NCBI RefSeq assembly: GCF_041260155.1
Contig: NC_091947.1
Location: forward strand, 24,281,615 to 24,345,614
Direction of reading: 5' to 3'
Length of the DNA stretch: 64,000 bases
Origin: Ptychodera flava
Lineage: Eukaryota; Hemichordata; Enteropneusta; Ptychoderidae
The translations under genes were made by a program, and so were the position numbers. Below are positions 45,269-57,200 of this stretch, in pieces (the first letter of the stretch is position 1; each line of letters opens with the position of its first letter). A model generated the notes under the pieces. That model saw only the letters and a program-made list of their open reading frames with translations, did no database searches and had not been told where the DNA came from.

Positions 45269-48200
45269 CTGTGAGAAAGAAGAGAGGTAATCTCATCAAT
45301 TCTATCAACAGTGTGCATGCATATGTCATAAGTATTCCAATAGAGCTATACTGAAAATGGCCATGTTTAACATATCAATGAGGTTTTTCTCAGGATGTAG
45401 ATAATATGCTGTCCATCATTCCATGATAGATCTGTAGTCAAACAGGAAACTTGACACTTTTATCCCAGTTCTCAATACACTGGTTGGACCACAAAAAAGG
45501 AGTCAGACCATAATATTATCTCAATATATTGCTGAATGCGCCCTCAACCAGATACACATCTAGATTCTTTTGTTTATACAAAATGGCAGCGAGGGTATTC
45601 ATATTTATGCCACCTACCTTCACAGATCCTCCATGTCTGCTGTACTTAGTGGATGCTACATAGGACGCCTTCACGGTCTGTACCACAGCTGACATCAAAT
45701 TCTTAGCAGCTTGGATCAAGGACGTTGCACTGTCAAGCTGAAAGGGACACAGAGATTTATGAGACACATGTAGAATTGATGAATAAAGCTCCTTGATATT
45801 TATGGTTTAATATAAAAAGTCCACAGTTCATACCTTACTTGCCCAAAGCTGTTCAGATGCTGTGTTGTGTTTGTCATTTGAGGAAATCTGGGATTAGAGA
45901 TTCAGAATTCAGATTCATACAAAAACGAATATAAGTTTCTGTTAAACTATGTACATACAGTATTCTCAATATTGTTTTCAAACTGAGTTATTAGGTACTT
46001 TTCCGTGGTTACATGGTCAATAATCATGTGACAACAAAGAGCCAATAAAGTGGCTCTATCACCATGCATACATTAAGACTGATATCTACTCAGCATGAGA
46101 CTTTACATAACAATACATGAAGATGGATTGAAATTGTTATCTTCTTAATTTTCAGATCACACCACTCCCTTTGACTGCCTTTTTGAAAAGCTTGCAAGGG
46201 TTTTTGTTTTAACCAGATGTTAAGATACAACTTCAAGTAGTAATTTTAACATATATTGAAATATGTTTATACATTTTACATGTTGACAGGTTAGATATGA
46301 TAACAAGGGTATCAGGGTTTGTTTCTTGAAACAAAAATTCTCAAGAAAGAAAATACAGATTATGATGTTCTTTTAACAAGAATAACATACTGTTTAGCAT
46401 GCAAAAAATACTTTGAAAAAATTGAATATTTATCAGACCATTGTGTAAAAGTAAATTCTTAGGCCATGAGGTACAGTACCAATAAATGATTATTTTAATA
46501 ATTTGAAAGGGTCAGTTCAATACATGCATTCAGGATTCAATCGTCAGAGTGTCTATCTCACCGATGCATTCATTTGTACATCTGTGTGTTGAACCATACA
46601 TTGCACAACATTGAACAGAGTAACCATCACCAAGTATTAAACCAGTGCAGATAGAAAAAACAAATCACAGAGGTCACCACAGAGATATGATCAAACACTG
46701 TGATAGAGGACGGACATTGCTGAAAACTGACTCCAACATGCCCTGGTTGCAGTGCTCAGTGGGATTTCTAGTACAGAAAGTTATGGCATGGCTAACACTT
46801 AGTTTAATTCCCTTTTTTGCAAGATGAAGTCACAGCCGCAATAGAGTGAAGTTATTGAATTTCATAACACACCTTGTAGAATATTACAGTAAGGCCAATT
46901 ACTTTGTACATGAAATGTTAACATAATGACAGGACAAAGAATGTCATTTCTATAACACTGTTAACGTTCAGATGTACTTCTCTGATAAACTGGAGCTCAC
47001 CGTGCAATTATAGCGACATGCTTTTTAGGTCTGTCTCTACACTTTTCTATGTAATAAGAAAATTCTACTAGAATGGGGCAATACTGTTCTATGTCACTCT
47101 ATTCTATGACGCTCTTTTTGTTGCTACTGGCTACATCTATGCTTGGAAAATCATCAAATCACTTGAGACTTTTCTATATAATTTGATTGATAATCCTTTG
47201 AAAACAAGTTCTCCGGTAAAATGGTTGTTTTTCGGCAATACAATATGTGAATCACTGAAAAGCTACAGAACAAGGAAATATAAACTACCCTTGAGGTTGT
47301 GTTGGGATCCTTCCAGTGATAAAATTCAAACAAAAAAATTTACAGTCAATAATGATGTATTGCTGCAATTTCTCAAAGAATCTGTCATCCCTATTTCTCA
47401 AAGGCTGCCATGGATACTCTGCAGTACTGTGCCTATTGCTGGATGACTGTATTGTATAGCCTAGCCACCCCTATACTACAGTGGTGTGGTCTATATGACC
47501 TAAAACAGCACCGTGAATGCTGTATTCATTGTGGCTGCAGGAGTGCTGATAGGATATACATGTGTTGCAATAGAAAAAGCACTACAGTATATATCCAATA
47601 TGACAGCTTACAAGATTTTCTCTGGGGGGTTGATAATCAGTTTTCCTTGGAATGAAGCGGAGAGAGGGGGGTACAGGTGGACAGGATAGATGGTTTTGAC
47701 AAGGTGTTCATACATTTGACAGTGTGACTCCATAATCAGATGCATTGTAAAGAGGACATATGGATGCTAAGTCATTTGATGTGAATTATCATCATTATTG
47801 ATTACACTTCAACTGGCCTTAAAAAGCATACAAAAGCACCATGACAGGCACAGAACGTCTGACATGTGAGAAAATGCTAGAAATGCCTTAGAATGGGATC
47901 CAGAATGTGATGACTCATGAGGAACAATGTGAAATTAGAAACGAAATGTTGGAAATGAACGGGAATGTTACATCGAGGTACATGAGCATACATTTATGAG
48001 AGGAATTGAGTAAAACAGACTTGGTTACTTTTAGGAAATATTACGTTAAAATACAAGATGTGTTCAGAGTGCAAAGAGTTGGTGGATGCAACAGTAGAGA
48101 CGCTGCATGCATACAGGATTAAATATTACACATGCAGTTTTTGCATATTTGATCCAACTTACTGCCGACACCACTAGTTCCCCACTAACACTTTGCACAC

Positions 48201-51200
48201 CAGCCTTCACTTTACTACATATGTTTAACTGATGACAGTAGAGGGCGATACGCTGCAGGTAGGCTATGAGGTCGTCCTTGGAGGTGGAGTCCGGGCACAT
48301 GTCGGCGATGGTTCGGGCAAGCTTGTCCAGTTTGGAGCCCAGATCAGCAATCCGTCTGGCTGCATGGATGACGTCCATTGTGGTTTTCAGTGGACCACGT
48401 CCTCTGAAAAGCAAAAGAAATATATTGGTGAGACATGCCTTCGCCTTTTATTCAACAACAGGCCATGAAATTATGATAGCTACAGGGCATACTTGTCTGA
48501 TCTTGTCCTGCTTGGTCTTCTATCACTGTGTTTTCAACCGCGACACTGGACATACTGAACATGTGCTGATTTACTGCGCCAGGGAATGCTTGAATGGGTG
48601 AAAGTCACAGACCATGTCAGCCACTGTGAGGCACCAGAGCGTGCTCACAAAGGTGGGCTATCAGGGTTCATACACTCAAGGTCAATTACATTCACAAAGT
48701 TTGACAGAGCAATTTTTGAGGTTAAAATACCATTTTCCAGGTATCATTTTTACTACGTATCATTTTTTATGTAATTTTACATAATTATAATTTTTACAAT
48801 ATTATGAGTGATCATCTTGTCATTTTCAAAACTTGCGGGTTGTTTATCAATTATCCGGAGCTTTTATTCATTTTCAAGGACTTTTCATGGACCTTCAAGG
48901 AGGCTTAGGCATTTCAAAGACTTTCCAGGAGCAGACAACCCTAGCTTTTGACACAAGAAACTTTACCATTTTACATGCATTGATGCTGCTGTGACAGAAA
49001 ATTCATGATATTTTCAGAAATTCCTGCACTTTGTTTGTCACCAAAGATCTGCTCAACACCAGACTCAATCTTCACCTGTGATTGGACTAATACTTGGGTT
49101 GACCTACTGTGACCTCGAAAGGTTGTCTATGATTGGTCCATTGCTTTATATTTCTTTGTTGGACCAATCAGTCAATTTGTATCACAGATCTGATGCAAAT
49201 ACAGGTACAGTATATGGTTACATACATGTTGTAGTATATTCAATTTTAAGATGCACTGTGGGTTAGCCATATGTCCACTATAATATTGATACAGAATGTT
49301 ATTCCAGGCCTCACCTGGTGAAGTCTGTCATTTCCATCATAATCATGCACATCTGTTTAGCCATGATGATGATGTCATTGCCGGTGTCATCCCATTGGTA
49401 GATCACCTGTTTTTCAAACTTTTCTTTTTCCAGTTCAAACTCCTCAACCTGTATCTGGATCTGCTGCTTCTCAGCTTCTGTGAATTGTGCCAAGATTTCC
49501 TGAAGAAAAGTGAAAAAAATGTCAAACAAGACACTGATGTTAAGCTCTTTGCTATATCAGAATTTCAGCTACATTCATCCAATATAACTTTGATCTAGTT
49601 CACATACAGTGAGTCTCTGGTGATCTTCAATAATAATTACTAGTATAATAATAATAATAATAATAAAATAGTTTTTATCTGTGCATTATACAAGAAGTCT
49701 TTATACACTTTACAAAACCAGGTAAAATACACATACAATAAACTGTTAAACAAAAAAGTTCAGTATAAATAGATAGCTCTTTAGTGTACTATCTGAATTT
49801 TTTCACCCTTTAATCGACAAAAGTTTTGTACTTATTCTACCAATGGAAAATTACAAGCTTATCGCATGGAAAATGGAGACTGGGTCATCCCAAATGTTTC
49901 ACACCATATGTACTACATTACATTCATGAAGGATCCTTCTGTACATCATGTAATTACTCAGACTGGGGCATAATTTTCAACTTACTCTGAATGAATGCAG
50001 TACATAAAAAGAATATTAAAGGGATAAAGTTGGCCATTTTTTATGAATTTTGTTTAATACAAGATACTACTTATATTGCTTGACATGTTGAAAGATACTG
50101 AATGAATGGGTGACCATGCATACATTTGACCCTGGTTTTAGACATGATACATGAAACCATCGCGAAAATGAATGAATGGTCATAACCATTAATTCATTTT
50201 CGCGATGGTTTCATTTAATTTGAATAAAGCCGGGGATCAAATATATGCATGGTCACCCATTTATTCAGTATCTTTCAACATGTCAATCAATATAAGTAGT
50301 ATCTTGTATTAAACAAAATTCATGAAAAATGGCCGACTCTGTCCCTTGAAGGTATACTAGACTGACTTACAATAATGCTTATTCTATGATTTTGTAGTTT
50401 CACAGGAGCTTTGAAAGCACAACAAAAACAAGAAATGTAACACTTATGCAAATTACCTCTCGAGTAACCTCAGGTTCTGTGTCTTGTACTTTCTTCTCAG
50501 CATGTCTGCTTCGGTCTCTATTCTGATCCGCTTTGCTCCAGTCGTCAGATTCCACGTAAGGTTGCCAGCCTCCGGGGGCTCTCAATGGATCAAACTTCTG
50601 CCATCCTGTAATAGGTCTTCCGTCGGCACCGAGCAGCATTCCGTCTGCGCTTATCATGATAGGTCTTCCATCGAGGCCAATTATTGGCCTGCCATCAGAA
50701 CCAAGAAGTCTACCCTGTGAGTCTACGTACATTGGTTTGCCGTCAGCTCCAAGTATGGGCCTGCCGTCGGGACCCACCAGTCTTCCGTTGCTGTCTATAG
50801 ATATAGGCCTGCCTTCTGGGTCCAACAACTTACCGTCTGCTGCAATGGTCAGGGGATGTCCGTCGGCTGTCATGATTGGTCGGCCATACGCACCAATGAC
50901 AGCGCCACCGGCGCCAATTGGCAGAGCTTTGCCATCGGCCCCGACCAACCTACCATCCTGCGTAATAGAGATCAGCGGTCTACCATCACTGCCATACAAC
51001 CTACCATCTTCGCCCATCATGACTGGCTTGTTATCCGGACCTACGAGTGCATATCCATCTGATGTTAATAGTCTGCCCTGTGGATCTATCATGATTGGCT
51101 TACCATCGGGGCCACAGATTGGTCTTCCTTCTGCATCAACTAGATATCCATTGTTGTCAATGGTGATGGGTCTGCCTTGGGAGTCAACCAAGGCACCGTC

Positions 51201-54200
51201 TGGTGCGATAAATAACGGACGTCCATCTGGTCCTATTATCGGTCGACCGTCGGGTCCATACAGGTATCTGCCTTCGTCCTCATCTCTGCCCATTCCTCCG
51301 TGTGCAGCTCCGTATCTTGCCTGTGCCGCCCGCTCCAGTTCGGATCCATATTGATCATAATGATCACCAGCGACCTTGTGTGCAAATCCGCTGACTGCAA
51401 CAGAAGTTGTGGTGGTTTTTGTGACAATGCCAAAACTGGCCGATGCCTGTCCTGCGTTCTCAGTGTTTTCATTCACAGTGCCTATGGGAAATTTGTTGAG
51501 CACTGCAGTGGACGGCAGGGTGCGGTATTTCACATTTACAACTTCAGTCGTGTATGAAGGTGGCGGAGAAACTGGAGAAATAGGTCTGCCGACCACTGTC
51601 TCTGATTTCAAGTTTTCCTTTCTGTTCACGTGTAAGGTGGCACTCTTTTGTAAATCAGTCGTCATGACTACCGTCTCGGCAGTAACTGGCTCAGTTGGAG
51701 ATAGTGATGGTGGTGGTACCTCAGGAAGGGGTGGGGGAGGGGATGTCGGAGACTGGGGGGACAAGCTTGTCCTGCTTTGGATCGTTTGTTCAGCTATACT
51801 CCCTAATTGATTTGTAGGCGATGTTGGAGATTTCAGAATGGATGGTTTACTCCACCTTGCGGGAGGAGGAGGTGGTACTTTGTCCCTTTTGAGCTGTAGT
51901 GTGTTTGATTTCTGCTTTTCAAAGTCAAAATCAAAATCAAGTTTTGGTTTCTCATACTTCAGAGTGTTGGCTTTTGTCTTGTCATCTGCCCAGCTAAGAA
52001 TGTTTGACATGTCAAGATTGGTCAAATCAGCTGACGTTATTGGCAGTGGGGGTACTTTGTCCCTTTTGAACTGTGGTGTATTTGATTTCTGCTTTTCAAA
52101 ATCAAAACCAAAATCAAAATCAAGTTTTGATTCGTCACACTTCTGAGTATCGGATTTTGTCTTGTCGCCTGCCCAGCTAAGAATTTCAGACATGTCAAGA
52201 CTGGTCAAATCAGATGATGTTGTAGGCACAAACTGTCTTACCGGCTTGCTGGTGACTTTTGTTACCACAGTCTCTTGCACAGAGGTTGTTTTTGATCCAA
52301 GAGGAGACAGGGGACTATTTTGATTTGGTGAGTGCAAGATAGGAGAGAAAGGTCTCTGAGGGGTGTTTTTCTCCACCACCATGATCTCTGCTAGTTTGAC
52401 ATGAGGTAGGAACTTGCCATCTCGGTGCCGGACACCAACTGTCAGCAAAGAAGGAAAGCGGAGGAAAGGGAAAAAAGAAAAAGAAGAGAGAGAGCATTTG
52501 GAGGGAAATATGAAACCATCACCACAAAGCAACACCAATGGAAAAACGAAGAACCCATGAAAAAAAAATTGTATGCTATTTGATGAGCAAGTGAAAAGTG
52601 AGGGATGGGTGTGCATGCATGACTAACAACTGCCCTTCACGGGAAAAGATGGAGAGACTTTTCTGAAGTTATGACTGGGAAGGGTAAAACATCCTGAACT
52701 GAGAGCTTTGTCATTGCAAAATTCCTAGATTTTTTTTGGAAATGCACACTCTGCTGTTGGAGGCTGTCATTGAGTGATACTTGCATTGGCGTTGAAAATA
52801 CCATTTTTTTAGATTTTCTTACTTTTTCTTGCAACTTTCAACGTCAAACTTCTAATTGGAGAAAAACATGCTTATGGTAATGATTATACTGTTTGCTGCA
52901 TAACAATGTTGCATACTTCAAAATGATTCAACGTTTTTTAGGATTAATTTTGGTGAATTTCAGGAAAAGCACTCTGGTTCAAACATTTTGTAAAAAGAAT
53001 TATGTGCATGCCTTGTTATGCAAGAAATTGGGCTAAATGGTGAACAGTGGCTGAATTTGACAGAGTATTTAGCATATATTTTGACATAACTGCCAATTTT
53101 TGCATTCTGAAAGTACAGCTATGAATGATCGGGGGAGGGTAGAGTGCATAAATGCAGGAAAAGTATGAATGCATAATGCAAGTAAGTAAGAATCAAATAT
53201 GGAAGAGGAAAAGCATCCACGTTGTAACAAAATGAAAGTTAAATGAAGAGTGTCAAATTAGAAATGAAGTTGTGGTTTGATGAGAAAACAGCTTGTTGTG
53301 AGAGAGTGGTGAAGCAAGTTCATATCGTCATGGCAACCATGCAGAGTCATCTCCAACTAAGAGTTAGCCTACCTTGTTAGTTGGTCATTCTCTGTTAAAA
53401 TGTCTCTGAGGTCAGATTCAGGTGATGCTGGGGTCAGAATCAAAGATGGCATACTCACCACTGTCATCGTAGAGTTCATCGGCATCACTAGGGAGATCTT
53501 CATCGTCATCCTAGTAAGAAGTTACACAAAAGTAACACATGGGTGAGCCAAAACAATATATGTGAGAGCTAACCCTAAGTGTCCATTCACTGAATACGTC
53601 AAAATAAGAAAAGATGTAGATAGACCTTGTATAGAGTAGCAATGTCTTGAACTCTGTGGGTAATTGCTCAAGTATTTTAATCTTACCCTGTTGACGAGGA
53701 CAGCCCTTCTGATTTCCCTAACTCCATCATAGACCATCTTTGCAGCATCCATGAATTCATTATCATCTACGTGTCCCGGTGGTTGTGATGTCAGAGCATC
53801 CACCGAATTTTCAACTTCCCTCGCAAACCTAGGCATGACTGTCGGAGATGAATCACAAAAGTTAAAGTTGTTAGGAAGTGGTGACATGCCCAGCTGTTTT
53901 CTTACACCAAGGCCATTACTTACCCAAGCCACAATATTCTAACTATGGCAGATCAATACAGCAGTGTGCCCTCTAACAAAAGAGATTTCAGGAAATTTCG
54001 AGTCAATTGAAAAATTTGTGAAATTTTATGAAGTCACAATGTATAATTTCCTAATCAACTGAAAATTTTCTTGAGTCACAGAGAATATTCATGAGTCATG
54101 GCGCGCCAAATGGGCTTAGAGGGCACACTGTCTACCGATATGATGCACATGTACTCTAGGATAATTGTAAACCCAGCAACATTGATTACTTTTGTATGTA

Positions 54201-57200
54201 CGCTATTAAAACCAATTTATGCATAAAGTTAACAATCCTATAAATGTCTAACCAAACAAGTACATGCGATCACTAAGTTTGCAAGTGTACTGAAGTTGTT
54301 TCAAATTGTGCCTGCTATTGGAAATACTCTCAAAGATAAAATTAAAGCTCCATAAGCTGTATCTTTTCGCTATTTTTTCAGAACTTTTGTTTTGTGGTTT
54401 CCCAACACTTTCTGCATTGAATCCCTTAACTGTATTTTAATGCCAAGAATTTGGCATATCAACACAACCTATTATTACCTGTATGAGTATAATCGACGTA
54501 TTTAAGTCCGGACTAGAATTCATTTGCAAACAATAAACAATGATCACTACACACATACAAGCTGTGTCGACAATTAAAAAGAATACTCGAAATTTCAGCA
54601 TGACAAACGGATTAGGGTCAGACACGTTAGTTGATAGACAGAAGCAGAATACTGAAAAACGTGCCACAAGTTACAGCTTATTTCCCTTTAAGAGATGTTT
54701 CTGTGAGAATTTCAACAATATATCAGTCAATAGACAGTCAAGAAGATACACTGTAACTGTGCAGGCATTGGAATAGGCCAATTTTTATTTGGTAAACATT
54801 TTTAATGTAGTGTCTGTTATTTTGTCTTTAAATAAATGCCACCTGAAAATGTTCAGAAAATTAACAATTTGTTGTTCAGAGTTCATTGAATATCAGTTGA
54901 CAATTTTTTACAGGCCATGTTTTTACTTGTATTGTCAGATATAACTTTTCTAAATAAAAGATATCACAGTGGTACTGTATGTATTCTTACCTTGATCTCT
55001 CAGACTATCAACTGCTCGCAAGACTCGATCCGTGTATTGACTTGGAACATAATTTTGCATCTCAGACTCAACGACATGACAGACACGCGACGAACGTCCA
55101 CGGATGGCACCAGAACACCGATCAAGTTTATCGCCATCACGTTCCCTCAGGGCTTCATTGCACTTGCTAACATCCTCCAGAATGTGTTTCTCTACAGAGA
55201 AATCACGAACAATTTTTTGTGATATCGTTTCTCTGATTTTGTGGCAGTTGTGGGGATAACCATGATTTTTTTTACAGATTTTCTTTGCCCTTTCACACCA
55301 ATTTCCCTGTAGACAGGTCCAGCATCATTATTCAAAACAATTGGATTGGATCAAACCATTGGAGGTGAAAGGGTATATTTGTATCTTGTTTCAGTTTTGC
55401 ATGCAATTATTACACAGCTACATATGCAATAACCTGTATCTATTGACTATACCAGGTATAATGCTCTAAAACATAGCGTCAATGACACTTGGCTCACATT
55501 GAGTTCAATGTGGCAGTTACCCCTGAGAACGTGCATACCAAGTTTTAAAGCAATATCGGACAAACGATTTCAGAGAAATTACTTTTAGACCAAAATGGAA
55601 AAATTGTGCCAAAAATACAAATATGAATATTTCACCATAATTTGAAGAGACTCAACTAAGTTTGCCTCTAGGTACATGCATACCAAATTTCAAAGCAATC
55701 AGAATAGTTGATTCAGAGAAAATGATTTTTTGACCAATAAAGATGATCTGCTTGACTCTATATATAACTCATCCATGTTTATGTGACATTTTCTTTTCAA
55801 AAAGTGAGTTATGACTCTGAAATCTGTCAAACAATGTAACTTTATATTAAAGTGGTATTACCTGAAACCGCCAAGAAGTCGTCAAGAGTTGTGATTTCAT
55901 CCACTGCCTCTGTCAGCAACCTGACTTGCTTTTCCCATTGTTGTCTGAAGGCTTCCATGTTGTCTAAGGCAGCCTTGCTTCGTGGACGGGCAGCCAGGAT
56001 GCGAGCTGCATTGATTACCTGGTGGAATGAACATAGAAGCTGTCTGTAAGATTGTCGGTTAGTAACGGAGGACAGACTGTCATTCAACTCAGTGACCACA
56101 CAAATTACCTAACACACATATATGTACTGCCATATTACATTATTTCTTTAGTTTTGCACAACTTAAAGGTCCTCTTTATAAGACAGGACAAGCAAAACCA
56201 TCCATAATTTATTTTGAAAAGACAGATAGCCACGACAGATTTCATAACAGACAAATAAAAAATGTATAACCTATCTACACCTGTCTGTGTGGCTAAATCA
56301 AAAAGCACTCTGAAGTGACACAATTTTTTGTCATGGTGTCTGATGGATTTTTTGTCAACAAACATTTACTTTGAGCATAGGTTCCAACAGGAAATAAAAA
56401 ATACTTTTGGTATTACACCTTTGTAAATCCTCTTATCATATAAGGCATGCATGAAGTTGTTCTCTTGATTCAATAATAACAAATCCTGTAATCCTTGGGC
56501 TAAAGTTATCTGTACCTGTGGACACAGATTTTCAAGCTGTTGAGCTGCCATCCTGACATACTTGACTCCTTCTTCATTCTGTGACATGGAACAGGCAAGA
56601 TTTGCAACCTGAACAAGAAAAGAAAAAGAAAATCTCAATTTTACAGATAGACAAAACAACATTCAGACAGGGATAGAGATGGCTATTACACAATCTGGGG
56701 GCAAGCCCTCCCTATTTAAAACATGAACCCCGCAGTTTATAACTTTAAATCATCTCTTTTGTTTGTGTAACCTATCTTCATGCAGTTACCACTGTACTGG
56801 TCCAATCACACCTTGGAAAAAAAGAGTGGGCCAAACAGAGGTGATGAATGTATTTTAAGCGATTATATAGCTGTTACTTTTGTTATCATTTTTTGCATTT
56901 TGTTACATATTGATTAAAATAATGCCATTATAATCCCTAATAATGAGTACTGTATGTTGAGTAACTAGTTGTTTTGATAACAGTAGGTAAGCAGTGTATG
57001 GTGGTACATGTGCATCTGTACAAGTACATGATGAAACCAGTTTTGTGATATTACTGCACTGATGTAGTTAGTAGTTTCTGTATCACACCATCAAACTGTG
57101 TATATCATTAAAACACATGCACTGGAGGGTAAAAATTATGCAAAGTTTGAAACGTATAATGTTGTGATGAACTTTGAAATTAGTAAAATATAACTTTGTG

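Noticed and set aside
46645..47655. Plus-strand open frames inside the alpha-catenin intron
   Set aside because: No recognisable domain and no consistent splice sites; within random expectation for this length.
50656..51354. A 232-residue plus-strand open frame of GLPSGP-like repeats
   Set aside because: It is the antisense shadow of the octapeptide repeat in the minus-strand alpha-catenin exon; the sense frame fits splice phases and homology.
50400..52616. Treating the long minus-strand ORF as a separate single-exon gene
   Set aside because: The first 59 codons correspond to intron sequence before a strong acceptor, and both exon edges match alpha-catenin phases. A separate promoter or stop is not evident.
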